64,000 bases of DNA from Vreelandella subglaciescola (GCF_900142895.1 NZ_LT670847.1:1798001-1862000), one strand, 5' to 3'; counted from the stretch's first letter, positions 44,832 to 54,824 are shown. Translations and numbers: made by a program. The notes: a model not told the origin generated them from the sequence alone.

Positions 44832-45323
44832 TTATTCCCCCCGAACCATGGTGAAAAAGTCGACCCGGGTCGCCGCCGCTTCCCGAGAATTCTCGGCATG
44901 CTCAGCGGCCAGGGTTTGGGACAGCGGCTTGATCAGTTCCGAATCGATGTGTCTGGCCCAGCGCTGTTGCCGTGCGCAGGCATCAATCAATGCGATCAGT
45001 TCGGCGTGTTCGCACTCTCGTCCGGCCACCCAGCCGTGGCCCAGAGCACCGCCTCCCGGAGTGTCATCATCGAGGGCGACGCTGACGCGAGTCAGGGTCA
45101 TCTCGCCCAGGTTGAACAGATTGCCCGAGCCACCCATACGCCCGCGAACCATGGCCATACCAGTCTCCGGCCCCCGCACGCGACGGTGGCCAACCTGGAT
45201 GCCGAGCGTTTCCCAGCCCTCGCTGAGGCGCGTGAAAGGCGTCAGCGCGAGAATGCGGTGACGTTGTTCTGGAGACATACGCTCTGGAGACATACGCTCT
45301 GGAGACCTGAATTCAGGAGTCAT
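44832..45323 (-). CDS. phnG: C-P lyase core subunit PhnG
   Basis: 163 residues. Family features: RGRMGGSGNLFNLGEMTLTR and GHGWVAGRECEHAELIALID. GAGGG precedes the start at 45323. The first 20 residues contain a tandem repeat (SPERM twice, then SPEQ) from 15-base units at 45264-45308, so two later ATGs are also possible starts. Ends two bases before phnH. Confidence 0.93.
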   Translation of the reverse strand: MTPEFRSPERMSPERMSPEQRHRILALTPFTRLSEGWETLGIQVGHRRVRGPETGMAMVRGRMGGSGNLFNLGEMTLTRVSVALDDDTPGGGALGHGWVAGRECEHAELIALIDACARQQRWARHIDSELIKPLSQTLAAEHAENSREAAATRVDFFTMVRGE

Positions 45324-45367
45324 GATAAGCCCTCGTCGTTGTCGGCCTGGCTGAGGTAAAAACCTCG

Positions 45368-46120
45368 TTAACCTTCATGTTCATTAGGAAAATCAAAGTG
45401 ATAAGCGACGCGATCAGCTCTGGCGCGGCTCACAGAGACCTCCACCAAGCGCTGTGTCTCGTCGACGTTGTCGCTGGTCAGCACCAGCAGCGGCGCAAGC
45501 CGGGAGCACTGCAGCAATCGGCTGTCGTCGCGGTCAGCCTGGCTCGCCTCAAGGCGCACCCCCGAACGCGATAGCCGCAGGCCGTAGTGCTGGTCGAGCA
45601 GCGCGCGAGTCGAACCGCCGCGATAGCGCTCGCACCAATCAGGCAAGCGTTCGGCGTCGAACCAGTGGCGCAGGCGCAAAAGCGGTGCAGCGCCCACAAA
45701 GCGCAGCGTATCCACACACAAAAGCCGCGCGTCTTCAGCCAGTCCAAAGCGCTGGGCGATGGCCTCGGGCGGTCGTATCAGGCCCTGTTCTAAACAGCGG
45801 GTCTCGATATTGAGCCCGAGCTCTGCGAGGTTATGGGTGACCTTGCTACCGGCGCTAACCATGTAATCCAACCGCCGATCCACCACCTGAGTGCCCCACC
45901 CCTGGTGACGGGTCACCATGCCCGCTGCCACTAATTCATCGAGGGCCCGACGCACGGTATGGCGGTTTACCGCGAAGCGTTTGGCCAGGGCCGCCTCGCT
46001 CGGCAGTTGGGTACCAGCGCGGTGCTGGCCACGAATCTCCCGGGCCAAAACGCTTGCCAGCTGCCGATAGCGCGGCTCGCTGTCCTTCTCGTTGCGTTGC
46101 GGCGTCAGTTGTCTAGACAT
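45368..46120 (-). CDS. phnF: GntR/HutC-family regulator PhnF of phosphonate genes
   Basis: 250 residues. The winged HTH at ~15-80 (RHRAGTQLPSEAALAKRFAV, then NRHTVRRALDELVAAGMVTR) is followed by a UTRA domain. Placed between phnE and phnG as in E. coli. Expected repressor of the cluster under phosphate sufficiency. A palindrome (TGTCTAGACA) covers its own start codon. Confidence 0.93.
   Translation of the reverse strand: MSRQLTPQRNEKDSEPRYRQLASVLAREIRGQHRAGTQLPSEAALAKRFAVNRHTVRRALDELVAAGMVTRHQGWGTQVVDRRLDYMVSAGSKVTHNLAELGLNIETRCLEQGLIRPPEAIAQRFGLAEDARLLCVDTLRFVGAAPLLRLRHWFDAERLPDWCERYRGGSTRALLDQHYGLRLSRSGVRLEASQADRDDSRLLQCSRLAPLLVLTSDNVDETQRLVEVSVSRARADRVAYHFDFPNEHEG
46110..46119. promoter_or_regulatory. 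Candidate PhnF operator at the phnF start
   Basis: TGTCTAGACA is a perfect palindrome with the GTCTAGAC core of HutC/NagR-type operators. A related string lies upstream of phnC (TCAGTTGTCTAAAATATG at about 50645-50662, against TCAGTTGTCTAGACATG here). It also encodes MSRQ of PhnF, so chance cannot be excluded. Confidence 0.4.
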
Positions 46121-46180
46121 GTTGGCTCCTAAAAAACTCTCGACTCTGGGCCTCTCTGTCTGCCCATTTTATTCCCGGCC

Positions 46181-46975
46181 CTAGATGAAGCGCTTGCGCA
46201 AGCGCTGGGACGCCATATCAAGAAGTATCACGGCAACGATGATCACCAGCATGATGGTGGCAGTCTCGCCGTACTGGAATCCGCGCATGGTTTCCCATAG
46301 CGCCACCCCAATGCCGCCGCCGCCGACCATGCCGAGTACCGTGGCAGAGCGAATGTTCGACTCGAAGCGATAAAGGCTGACTGAAATCCACAGTGGCAGT
46401 ACCTGGGGAATCAGCCCGAAAACGATTTCCTCGATACGCCCGGCACCGGTCACGCGAATGCCTTCCATGGGGCCGGCGTCGCTGGCCTCGACGGCTTCAG
46501 AGAAAAGCTTGGACAATACCCCGGTGGTATGGACGAACAGCGCCAGGGTGCCGGCGAAAGGTCCAAGTCCCACCGCCACCACAAACAGCATGGCGAAGAC
46601 CAGCTCATTGATGGCGCGGGTAGCGTCCATCAATCGACGCATGGGCTGATAGACCCACCAGGGCACCAAATTCTCCGAGGACAGCAGGCTGCAGGGCACT
46701 GCCACCACTATCGCCAGCAGCGTGCCCCAAATCGCGATCTGAATAGTCACCAGCATCTGGTCGACGTAGCGGCCGATATTGCCCCATGACGGCGGGAAGA
46801 AGTCGCCGGCCAGGGTCGCCATGTTGTCGGCATTGTCGATCAACATGCCTGGGCGCATCTCGGCGCCCTGCCAGGACCAGGTCAGCACGCTGATCAGCGC
46901 GAACCAGCCGATTAGCGTGGTCCAGCTACGCCGCTTGGGCAGCGTGAGCGGTGAATGGGGAGTTTGCGTATTCAT
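46181..46975 (-). CDS. phnE: Phosphonate ABC transporter permease PhnE
   Basis: 264 residues, six hydrophobic segments. The permease EAA loop is seen at [20 protein letters not shown], then [16 protein letters not shown]. It forms the inner-membrane channel with PhnC and PhnD. It lies 68 bases downstream of phnD. Confidence 0.95.
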   Translation of the reverse strand: MNTQTPHSPLTLPKRRSWTTLIGWFALISVLTWSWQGAEMRPGMLIDNADNMATLAGDFFPPSWGNIGRYVDQMLVTIQIAIWGTLLAIVVAVPCSLLSSENLVPWWVYQPMRRLMDATRAINELVFAMLFVVAVGLGPFAGTLALFVHTTGVLSKLFSEAVEASDAGPMEGIRVTGAGRIEEIVFGLIPQVLPLWISVSLYRFESNIRSATVLGMVGGGGIGVALWETMRGFQYGETATIMLVIIVAVILLDMASQRLRKRFI

Positions 46976-47043
46976 GGTTTCTCCGGGCGGTACGAACGAG
47001 CCACGCTCGTACCGTCATGCAGGGCCTATTGGCAGTGATGGGA

Positions 47044-48060
47044 TCAACCAGCGGTGGCGTCGGTGCCGGCCTCCGCGGCCTGAACTTCCTGCAAACGCTG
47101 ATCGAGGACGTCGATCTTGGCGTCCAGCTCAGTGAGCTGCGCTTTACGATCGGCATCCGACAGGCCATCGTTCTTGGCGACTTCGGCGCGCTGTTTGAAC
47201 AGCGCCAACTGACGAATCGGCAGCAGTTGGTCGTTGTCGGATGCATCGAAACGAGCCCACTGCAACGGCTCGAGAATCGCCTGCTCGTCGGCGCTGTCAC
47301 CGTAAGTGAGGAAGAAGTCGCGCAGATTAGTCTTGGTTTCTTCAGCCAGGTTAGTGCGCCACACCAGCGGGTCGGACGGGATCAACGGCGACTTCCAGAT
47401 CGCGCGTAGCTGCTCGGCTTTCTCCGGCGCGGTAATTTCCAGACGCTCCATGCCTTCGGTATTGAAGGTGGCGACATCCACCTGATGGTTGGCGACCGAC
47501 AGTGCATTGGTCTCATGGCTTGAGTTCAGAGTGCGTTTGAAGGCAGTAGAGGCATCGATGCCGTTCTTGGCAAACACGTAGTAACCCGGCACCAGGTAGC
47601 CCGAGGTGGAGTTGGGATCACCATTGCCGAACACCAGGTCAGAGGCATTGGCCAGCACGTCGTCGATGCTTTGCAGGTCGCTGTCTTGATTGACAATCAT
47701 CAAGCTCCAGTAACCCGGTTGGCCGCCTTCCGGTATGGTCTGGGCAAAGATTTCGCCACCGGCGCGATCCACGGCTTCCATGGCCGACTTGTTGCCGTAC
47801 CAAGCCAGATCGATCTGGTCGAAACGCATAGCCTGAATCACCGCGGAGTAATCGGTAGCGAAGAAGGGCTCGACTTCCATACCGAGACTCTGTGACATGT
47901 CATCGAGGAACGGCTGCCACAGCGGCCGCTGGTTCTGGCTCGACTCGGTGGAAATGATGCCGAACTTGAGCGTATCGGCGGCAGCAAGCTGAGCACCGAC
48001 GGCGAGGCCGAGTCCAGCGATTAGCGGCAAGGTCAGGCGACGAAAGGACGCGAAAGCCAT
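47044..48060 (-). CDS. phnD: Phosphonate-binding periplasmic protein PhnD
   Basis: 338 residues from MAFASFRRLTLPLIAG with a signal peptide cut near LAAA-DT. Family features are LKFGIISTESSQNQRPLWQP, FFATDYSAVIQAMRFDQIDL, and DVATFNTEGMERLE. It captures phosphonates for PhnCE. An IS1182 element ends only ~14 bases before the start codon, so the native ribosome site (AGAGAG) survives but upstream linkage to phnC is lost. Confidence 0.95.
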   Translation of the reverse strand: MAFASFRRLTLPLIAGLGLAVGAQLAAADTLKFGIISTESSQNQRPLWQPFLDDMSQSLGMEVEPFFATDYSAVIQAMRFDQIDLAWYGNKSAMEAVDRAGGEIFAQTIPEGGQPGYWSLMIVNQDSDLQSIDDVLANASDLVFGNGDPNSTSGYLVPGYYVFAKNGIDASTAFKRTLNSSHETNALSVANHQVDVATFNTEGMERLEITAPEKAEQLRAIWKSPLIPSDPLVWRTNLAEETKTNLRDFFLTYGDSADEQAILEPLQWARFDASDNDQLLPIRQLALFKQRAEVAKNDGLSDADRKAQLTELDAKIDVLDQRLQEVQAAEAGTDATAG

Positions 48061-48074
48061 GGAATTCTCTCTAG

Positions 48075-49649
48075 CAGTCTGTCGGACTTTCCGCCGCACC
48101 GTGAGATACTAACCGCTGTCACCCCGAACTGAGAACATCGCCATGAGCCGCTTTATCCCTGTGGACCGTCAGACCGATTACTTACTGCCGCCTTCGGTAG
48201 ACGAGTGGTTGCCGGATGGCCACTTGGCGCGGTTCGTCGTCGATGTCGTCGAGCAACTGGACCTCTCAGCCCTGACTCGGCGTTACGCGGGCCGGGGCTC
48301 CAAGGCCCATCATCCCGCGGTACTGCTGAACCTGTTGGTCTACGGCTACGCTACCGGCGTGGTCTCCAGTCGCAAGATTGAGCGTGCCACCTATGACTCG
48401 GTGGCGTTTCGCTATTTGGCCGCCAACACCCACCCCGATCACGACACCCTGGCTACCTTTCGTCGGCGTTTTCTGCCGGAACTGGAGCAGCTGTTCGTTC
48501 AAGTTCTGCTGCTGGCCCGAGAAATGAAGCTACTCACGCTCGGCACCATCGCCTTGGACGGCACCAAACTCAACGCCAATGCCAGCAAGCACAAGGCATT
48601 GTCATATGGTCATGCCAAGAAACTGGAGGCGCAGTTCAAGGCTGAGGTGAAGGCGCTGACCCAGCGGGCTGCATCGGCGGACAAGGATGACGCGGCCGAC
48701 GGCATGGATATTCCTGCCGAGATAGCCCGGCGTGAAGCACGCTTGGAAGCGATCGCCGTAGCGAAGACCAAGATCGAGGCTCGGGCCAAGGAGCGTGAGG
48801 CCGCTGAAAAAGCGGCCTACCAGGAAAAGGTGGCACGGCGTGATGCGCAGCGGAAGACGGGAAAGAAACCTCGCGGACGTGACCCTGAACCGCCAACAGG
48901 TGGCCCGCGTGACAAAGATCAGGTTAACCTTACTGATCCGCAGTCACGCATCATGCCGGTCACAGGCAAGGGCTTCGATCAATGCTATAACGCCCAGGCC
49001 GCAGTCGATACTGACAGCATGCTGGTGACTCATACCCATGTCACCCAAGCGACCAACGACAAACAGCAGGTCATGCCGCTACTGACGGCGTTGGCGAGAC
49101 TCCCCGCACCGTTAGCAAAACCAGACCACTTACTGGCCGATACCGGCTACTTCAGTGCTGCCAATGTTCAAGCCTGCCACGACCACCGTATCAAGCCTCT
49201 GATAGCAATGAAGCGCGATGTCCACCATCCCCCGGTCCTTGAGCGCTTTGCCGCTGACCCGCCTACTCCAGCGAGCAAGGAGCCTGTTGAGCAAATGGCA
49301 CACCACTTGAAGACACAGGCGGGGCGAGCGCTTTACGCGTTGCGTAAACATACCGTGGAACCGGTCTTCGGGATCATTAAACACGTGATGGGGTTCCGGC
49401 AGGTCTCGCTGCGAGGGCTGGAGAATGTCAGCGGTGAGTGGCGGCTGGTCACCATGGCATGGAACATTAAACGGATGCACCGGTTGGCAGCGGGCTGAGG
49501 CGCGTAGCGCTCAGCCGGTAACGACGGATAATCACCTCGCAGAGTAGAAGCCGAGGGGCAGGTTAAGGGTCATATACCATCACCAACATAAGGGATGGTT
49601 GAAAGACCTACGTCTCAATGCCTTTATCAACATCAAGTCCGACAGACTG
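48075..49649 (+). mobile_element. IS1182-family insertion between phnC and phnD
   Basis: A perfect 19-base inverted repeat flanks the element (CTAGCAGTCTGTCGGACTT at 48071-48089, inverse at 49635-49653). The outermost CTAG on each side is self-complementary and is best read as the target duplication, leaving 15-bp terminal repeats and a 1575-bp element. One transposase gene lies inside, opposite to the phn genes. 49499-49634 is the element's 3' untranslated part. Confidence 0.9.
48143..49498 (+). CDS. IS1182-family transposase
   Basis: 451 residues. N-terminal domain starts MSRFIPVDRQTDYLLPPSVD; the DDE parts are visible at TLGTIALDGTKLNANASKH, LLADTGYFSAANVQAC, and the late KHTVEPVFGIIKHVMGFRQ with the catalytic Glu. 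A charged coiled-coil insert (~170-260) is typical. Complete, so probably active. Confidence 0.93.
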   Translation: MSRFIPVDRQTDYLLPPSVDEWLPDGHLARFVVDVVEQLDLSALTRRYAGRGSKAHHPAVLLNLLVYGYATGVVSSRKIERATYDSVAFRYLAANTHPDHDTLATFRRRFLPELEQLFVQVLLLAREMKLLTLGTIALDGTKLNANASKHKALSYGHAKKLEAQFKAEVKALTQRAASADKDDAADGMDIPAEIARREARLEAIAVAKTKIEARAKEREAAEKAAYQEKVARRDAQRKTGKKPRGRDPEPPTGGPRDKDQVNLTDPQSRIMPVTGKGFDQCYNAQAAVDTDSMLVTHTHVTQATNDKQQVMPLLTALARLPAPLAKPDHLLADTGYFSAANVQACHDHRIKPLIAMKRDVHHPPVLERFAADPPTPASKEPVEQMAHHLKTQAGRALYALRKHTVEPVFGIIKHVMGFRQVSLRGLENVSGEWRLVTMAWNIKRMHRLAAG

Positions 49650-49731
49650 CTAGGTGATGGAATTGTCTGATGCGAGTGTGCTGCAGTTGGAAGATCGTTC
49701 GGTACCGGGCGGCCAACGATAACGATCAGGC

Positions 49732-50595
49732 TCAGGCCATGACCGGCGTTGTCGGAGGTTGAGTGGTATCGCTCTGACGATTGAGAGGCGACGCATGGGC
49801 CCCCAGAGCTTCGCCAGCACGCAGTTCATCGAGGCCGGCATTCTCGTAAAGCGACTGCAGACGCGCATCGGTGAGCTCGCTAATGGCTCCATCGAAGTAC
49901 AGCCGGCCGTCCTTGAGGGCGATGGCGCGATGGCAGTAGCGGCGAGCGACATCGACCTGATGCAGGGTAACGATCACGGTGCGGCCATCTTCGGCGTGGA
50001 TACGGCTCAGAATTTCCATGACTTCGCGGGCACTGCGTGGATCCAGTGAGGCAATCGGCTCGTCGGCCAGAATGACGTCGGCGTCCTGCATCAGCACCCG
50101 AGCAATGGCGACCCGCTGCATCTGGCCCCCGGACAGGGTATTGGCGCGCTGATTGGTCATTTCTTCCAGACCAACTCGAGCTAAACAGGCTCGCGCCCGC
50201 TGGCGCTCCTGTTCAGTGAATCGCCCAAGCAGTGCCCGGGCGCGGGGCATGCTGCCGAGCCGCCCGATCAACACGTTGCTCAGCACACTCAGACGACCGA
50301 CCAGATTGAACTGCTGGAAGATATAGCCGATGCGACAACGCTCGCCGCGACTGGCCCGACGCAGGCGACCACTGGCCTGAACTTCTCGTCCCATCAGTTC
50401 AACACGACCGCCCCGCCCGCGATTGCCGCAGGTCAGGCCGACCAGATGACGCATTAGAGTAGACTTACCGGAACCGGACGGGCCGATCAGCGCGACCATC
50501 TCGCCCGATGTGACGCGAAAATTAACCTCGTCGAGCACCTGACGGTGACCAAAGGACTTGTGCAATTGCTCAACGATAATGGTGGGAATGGACAT
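49732..50595 (-). CDS. phnC: Phosphonate ABC transporter ATP-binding protein PhnC
   Basis: 287 residues; AGGAGAGGTG precedes the start. Walker [14 protein letters not shown], signature [13 protein letters not shown], Walker [14 protein letters not shown]. First gene of the cluster; the upstream 50596-50843 stretch is AT-rich and holds the likely operon promoter, with a weak PHO-box-like string (CTGACATATTTTAGACAAC on the minus strand). Now separated from phnD by an IS. Confidence 0.95.
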   Translation of the reverse strand: MSIPTIIVEQLHKSFGHRQVLDEVNFRVTSGEMVALIGPSGSGKSTLMRHLVGLTCGNRGRGGRVELMGREVQASGRLRRASRGERCRIGYIFQQFNLVGRLSVLSNVLIGRLGSMPRARALLGRFTEQERQRARACLARVGLEEMTNQRANTLSGGQMQRVAIARVLMQDADVILADEPIASLDPRSAREVMEILSRIHAEDGRTVIVTLHQVDVARRYCHRAIALKDGRLYFDGAISELTDARLQSLYENAGLDELRAGEALGAHASPLNRQSDTTQPPTTPVMA

Positions 50596-50843
50596 GACAC
50601 CTCTCCTCTAGGAATGGCGCCAGTCTGGGTGTCCAAGATGAAACTCAGTTGTCTAAAATATGTCAGTTTGATGATGATTTTCGCGATTTCGCACTCATCG
50701 CTCTCGAAGTTCTAAGAAAATATAGAACAATATCAACACATTATTTTTTATTGTCATCGTGTTGACATCCTTATGCCGCTAAAATGTCACCTGTTTTTCT
50801 GCGTTTTCGCTTTAAAGGGCAAACATCGTAAAGTGATCTTGCC

Positions 50844-51479
50844 CTAGCGCTTGCGCTCGATATCCACGGCGCTGGCCGGCGTGAAGTCGCCCAGCGTCAT
50901 CATGTGACCGAGCTTGCCCGCCTTGGTCGAAAGGTAGTGCTCGTTGTGCGGGTTGAGGCCGGTGGTCAGCCCCACCCGCTCGACCACGTTGACGCCATCG
51001 CGAGACAGCGCATCGACCTTGCGCGGGTTGTTGGTCATCAGCCGGAGTGCCTTGACGCCCAGATGATCGAGCATCGGCACGCACAGGTCGTAGCGGCGCA
51101 TGTCGGCGCCAAAGCCCAGCTGCTCGTTGGCTTCGACCGTGTCGGCGCCACCGTCCTGCAGGTGATAGGCGCGGATCTTGTTCAACAGGCCAATACCACG
51201 CCCTTCCTGACGCAGATACAACAGCACGCCGCAGCCCTGTTCGGCGATGCGCTTCAGCGCCTCCTGAAGCTGGTAGCCGCAGTCGCAGCGCATGGAAAAC
51301 AGCGCGTCGCCGGTCAGGCACTCCGAATGTACCCGCCCAAGCACCGGCGCATCGCCGCTGACGTCGCCAAGCGTCAGGGCTACGTGGTCCTTGCCGGTGG
51401 CTTCGTCTTCGAAACCGTGCAGGGTAAATGTCGCCCAGGGGGTGGGCAGCCGGGATGCGGCAATGAAGCGAATCGTCAC
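50844..51479 (-). CDS. ribA: GTP cyclohydrolase II
   Basis: 211 residues from a GTG with GAGGTAACC upstream. Zinc cysteines in [21 protein letters not shown]-binding [16 protein letters not shown], and [20 protein letters not shown] near the end. First step of riboflavin synthesis. A broken copy of its 3' end is at 37731-37832. Confidence 0.96.
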   Translation of the reverse strand: MTIRFIAASRLPTPWATFTLHGFEDEATGKDHVALTLGDVSGDAPVLGRVHSECLTGDALFSMRCDCGYQLQEALKRIAEQGCGVLLYLRQEGRGIGLLNKIRAYHLQDGGADTVEANEQLGFGADMRRYDLCVPMLDHLGVKALRLMTNNPRKVDALSRDGVNVVERVGLTTGLNPHNEHYLSTKAGKLGHMMTLGDFTPASAVDIERKR

Positions 51480-51691
51480 AGGTTACCTCGATGGTCAGAC
51501 ACACCCGCAGTAAAAAGCGCGTCGTGGTGCGCTTTGTGTCGGGATTAGCCGTCGTTTTTAGCCGTCGTCGTTAACAGGGGTCTTATGTCAAACGGAGCGT
51601 AAGTTTAGCAAAACACCTTCCATGCCATACAATCTATCTTACACCCTCGGTATGCCTCCCAGGCAGGCAATTTTTCAAGAGCTTGTATTCT

Positions 51692-52816
51692 ATGACTTCA
51701 GCATCTGCGGCTTCGGCTGCTACGGCGTCAACGCTACACAACGATCGTTTTCTGCGCGCGCTGGCGCGCCAGCCGGTCGACCGCACCCCGGTATGGATGA
51801 TGCGTCAGGCGGGCCGCTATCTGCCCGAATACCGCGCCAAGCGCGCCGAAGCGGGCAGCTTCATGGACTTGTGCCGCAATCAGGATCTGGCCTGCGAGGT
51901 AACGCTGCAGCCGCTTGAACGCTACCCGCTGGACGCAGCCATCCTGTTCTCGGACATTCTCACCATTCCCGACGCGATGGATCTGGGGCTTTACTTCGTT
52001 ACCGGTGAAGGGCCGAAATTCAAAAAGACCGTGCGCACCCCGGCCGAGGTCGAGGCGCTCAAGGTGCCCGACGCCGAGCGCGATCTGGACTACGTGATGC
52101 GCGCCGTATCCACGATTCGCGGCGAGCTCAACGGCCGCGTGCCGCTGATCGGGTTTTCCGGCAGCCCCTGGACGCTGGCCACCTATATGGTCGAAGGCAG
52201 CTCGAGCAAGGACTTCCGCCACGTCAAAGCGATGCTCTACGACACGCCGGATGCCATGCACCAGCTGCTCGACAAGCTCGCCCACTCGGTCACCGACTAC
52301 CTTAACGCCCAGATTCGTGCGGGCGCGCAGGCGGTACAGATTTTTGATACCTGGGGCGGCGCGCTGTCCACGCCGGCCTATCTGGAATTCTCGCTGCGCT
52401 ACATGGAGCAGATCGTCGCGGGGCTGATCCGCGAGCACGACGGGCGCCGCGTGCCGGTGATCATGTTCACCAAGAACGGCGGCCAGTGGCTGGAGCAAAT
52501 TTCCGCGGCCGGCGCCGACGGCGTGGGGCTTGACTGGTCCACCGAGCTGTCCGATGCCCGCCAGCGTGTAGGGCACCGCGTCGCGCTGCAGGGCAACCTC
52601 GACCCCAACGTGCTGTTCGCCCGTCCCAGCGCCATTCGCGCCGAGGTCGCGCGGGTGCTGGAAAGCTACGGCCACGGCCCGGGTCACGTGTTCAACCTTG
52701 GCCACGGCATCAGCCAGTTCACCAATCCGGACAACGTCACCGCGTTCATGGATGCGTTGAACGAGCTCAGCCCCCAGTACCACCGCGACATTCCCACCCA
52801 GCAAAGCGGCGTTTAA
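51692..52816 (+). CDS. hemE: Uroporphyrinogen decarboxylase
   Basis: 374 residues from [13 protein letters not shown]. Active-site loop [17 protein letters not shown], catalytic Asp in [12 protein letters not shown], and [18 protein letters not shown] and [14 protein letters not shown] near the end. It decarboxylates uroporphyrinogen III to coproporphyrinogen III in heme synthesis. Divergent from ribA; the N-terminus has a short Ala/Ser-rich extension. Confidence 0.96.
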   Translation: MTSASAASAATASTLHNDRFLRALARQPVDRTPVWMMRQAGRYLPEYRAKRAEAGSFMDLCRNQDLACEVTLQPLERYPLDAAILFSDILTIPDAMDLGLYFVTGEGPKFKKTVRTPAEVEALKVPDAERDLDYVMRAVSTIRGELNGRVPLIGFSGSPWTLATYMVEGSSSKDFRHVKAMLYDTPDAMHQLLDKLAHSVTDYLNAQIRAGAQAVQIFDTWGGALSTPAYLEFSLRYMEQIVAGLIREHDGRRVPVIMFTKNGGQWLEQISAAGADGVGLDWSTELSDARQRVGHRVALQGNLDPNVLFARPSAIRAEVARVLESYGHGPGHVFNLGHGISQFTNPDNVTAFMDALNELSPQYHRDIPTQQSGV

Positions 52817-52833
52817 GCCAGCGAGCCCTCTCA

Positions 52834-52862
52834 CGTTTCCACCGGCCACGCCGGTGGAAACG
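52834..52862. terminator. Hairpin between convergent hemE and phosphatase genes
   Basis: CGTTTCCACCGGC, CAC, GCCGGTGGAAACG: a 13-bp perfect stem with no T run, probably a shared terminator. Confidence 0.7.
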
Positions 52863-52878
52863 CCTACCCGGCGAGGTT

Positions 52879-53475
52879 TTAACGTCGCCCCACCCGCGTA
52901 ATACTCGCCGGTTCCAGCGCTGGCTGGCGGCGGTGGCCGGTCAGCGGCTGGCCGGCCAGTACGGTGAGTAAAATCTGCAGCGGATCGCCATGGCTGACCA
53001 GCACGATGGTCTCATTGGCGGTGCGCGCCTCCCAGTCCAACATCACCTGCTGCATCCGCGCGGCGACGTGGCTGACCGCTTCCACGCCGTGGCGCCTGTG
53101 CTCGGGGTCGGCGGCATCCCACTCCCATACGCTTGCGTAATGCTCGCTCGATTCGCCTTCGAAAGTGCCGAAATAGCGCTCGCGCAGGCGCGGCTCGGGG
53201 TCGAGCGTCAGCCCGAAATGCTCGGCCACGCAACCTGCGGTTTGCGCGGTGCGCAGAAAGTCGGAATGCACCACGCGCGTGGGCAGCGAATGCTGCCAGT
53301 GGGCCGTTACGTCATCGAGCTGACGCTGCCCCGTGGGCGACAGGCCGAAGGCCTGAAGACCCCGCGCGGGGTCGCTGACGATGCGCCCCTGCTGGTTGGC
53401 CTCGCTGTGGCCGTGACGCATCAGCAAATAGCGGTTGCGCCAGGGAGTTGAGTCGCTGGATAACACAGTTGACAT
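52879..53475 (-). CDS. Histidine phosphatase family protein (phosphoglycerate-mutase-like)
   Basis: 198 residues. The RHG motif YLLMRHGHSEANQQGR, the later Glu in ERYFGTFEGESSEHY, and the second His in VLVSHGDPLQILL are all present, so it should be catalytically active. The substrate is not clear. The gap 53476-53748 is AT-rich; I see only a TATAAT (53731) near the next start. Confidence 0.9.
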   Translation of the reverse strand: MSTVLSSDSTPWRNRYLLMRHGHSEANQQGRIVSDPARGLQAFGLSPTGQRQLDDVTAHWQHSLPTRVVHSDFLRTAQTAGCVAEHFGLTLDPEPRLRERYFGTFEGESSEHYASVWEWDAADPEHRRHGVEAVSHVAARMQQVMLDWEARTANETIVLVSHGDPLQILLTVLAGQPLTGHRRQPALEPASITRVGRR

Positions 53476-53748
53476 TGTCTTCGAGTCACACCTAGATTGA
53501 ATTGAGTGATTGCGAAAATAGCCGCGTTCATCCGGGCGTATTTACGTTCGCTATAGAAAAAACAGGCTATTTAATGATCACTAATGAATGCACAACGCAT
53601 AAGGCAGCGCGGCGCTCAAACCCGCCGTTGCCACCACCATCAAGCACAACGTAATCGCAATATACAGCAGCTAGCATTACCACGATTCGTATGAGAACGG
53701 CTCATATGACAAGAGCACAGTACAACAACGTATAATGAGGCTTACATC

Positions 53749-54735
53749 ATGGTGACTTTTCCGCTTCGCAAGCGTCCGCTTGTCTGGTTGGCCGCGTGTT
53801 CCGTGCTGCCGTTTGCCGCGCTGACGGCACAGGCGCAAGACGATTGCCCCCACGGCGATCTGGACGCGATCTACTGCGATACCAACGGCGATATGGTCGC
53901 CGACCGCCCCGACGATAAAAGCCAGTGGGCCAATCCCGACACGCTGATCTTTGCCTATACCCCGGTAGAAGATCCCGCCATTTATTCCGATATCTGGGCG
54001 CCGTTTATCGAGCACCTGGAAGACGTTACCGGCCGCGATGTGCGCTTTTTCGCCGTGCAATCCAACGCCGCCCAGGTAGAAGCCATGCGCAGCGGCCGCT
54101 TGCATATTGCCGGTTTTTCTACCGGACCGACGCCCTTTGCCGTGAACCTGGCCGGCGCGGTGCCGTTTGCCCTGATGGGCTCGGACGACGGGCGCTTTGG
54201 CTATACGCTGCAGCTGTTTACCCATGTGGACTCCGATATCCACGAGATCAAGGATCTGAAAGGCAAGCGCGTGGCCCACACCTCACCCACTTCCAACTCG
54301 GGTAATCAGGCTCCCCGCGCCCTCTTTCCCGAACTGGGCATTGTGCCCGGGGAAGACTACGAAGTGGTGTATTCCGGCAGCCACGACCAGTCAATGCTGG
54401 GCGTTGTGGCGCAGGATTACGACGCCGCGCCGGTCGCTTCTGAAGTGGTCGAGCGCATGGCGGCACGCGGGCTTTACGACGAAGACGACGTCCGGCTGAT
54501 TTTCGAGTCCGACCGTTTCCCTACCACCTCGTATAACTATGCTCACGATCTGGATCCCGAGCTCGTCAAGAAAATCAAAGAGGCGTTTTTCAGCTTCGAT
54601 TTTGCCGGCACCGAGCTGGGTGAGGAATTCGACGGCGTCGAGAAATTCGTGCCCATCACCTACAAGGACAACTGGCGCGTAATCCGTCAGATCCAGTCGG
54701 CCAACGGCGTCAGCTACACCCCCGACAATCTGTAA
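53749..54735 (+). CDS. Periplasmic binding protein of a second phosphonate/phosphite-type ABC transporter (PhnD family)
   Basis: 328 residues with a signal peptide (LAACSVLPFAALTAQA, then QDD). PhnD-like features: DTLIFAYTPVEDPAIYSDIW, VRFFAVQSNAAQVEAMRSGR and SPTSNSGNQAPRALFPELG. Divergent from the cluster phnD, so its ligand may differ (phosphonate, phosphite or phosphate). Operon with the next three genes. TATAAT at 53731-53736 is so close to the ATG that a transcript from it would be almost leaderless. Confidence 0.9.
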   Translation: MVTFPLRKRPLVWLAACSVLPFAALTAQAQDDCPHGDLDAIYCDTNGDMVADRPDDKSQWANPDTLIFAYTPVEDPAIYSDIWAPFIEHLEDVTGRDVRFFAVQSNAAQVEAMRSGRLHIAGFSTGPTPFAVNLAGAVPFALMGSDDGRFGYTLQLFTHVDSDIHEIKDLKGKRVAHTSPTSNSGNQAPRALFPELGIVPGEDYEVVYSGSHDQSMLGVVAQDYDAAPVASEVVERMAARGLYDEDDVRLIFESDRFPTTSYNYAHDLDPELVKKIKEAFFSFDFAGTELGEEFDGVEKFVPITYKDNWRVIRQIQSANGVSYTPDNL

Positions 54736-54824
54736 TTGTCGGCTGCGGTGACACGCCTTTTCGCGGCGCTGCCGGCAAGGCAGCGCCTACGGCTTCATGA
54801 TCCTTTGGGTGGATGCTTGCCTTC

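Noticed and set aside
50680..50760. PHO box upstream of phnC
   Set aside because: The best candidates match the E. coli PHO box at only about half of positions. Mentioned only as weak in the phnC entry.
53706..53736. Sigma-70 promoter ATGACA-N19-TATAAT before the second phosphonate transporter
   Set aside because: The spacer is too long, and the -10 is so close to the ATG that the transcript would be nearly leaderless. Not listed as a promoter.
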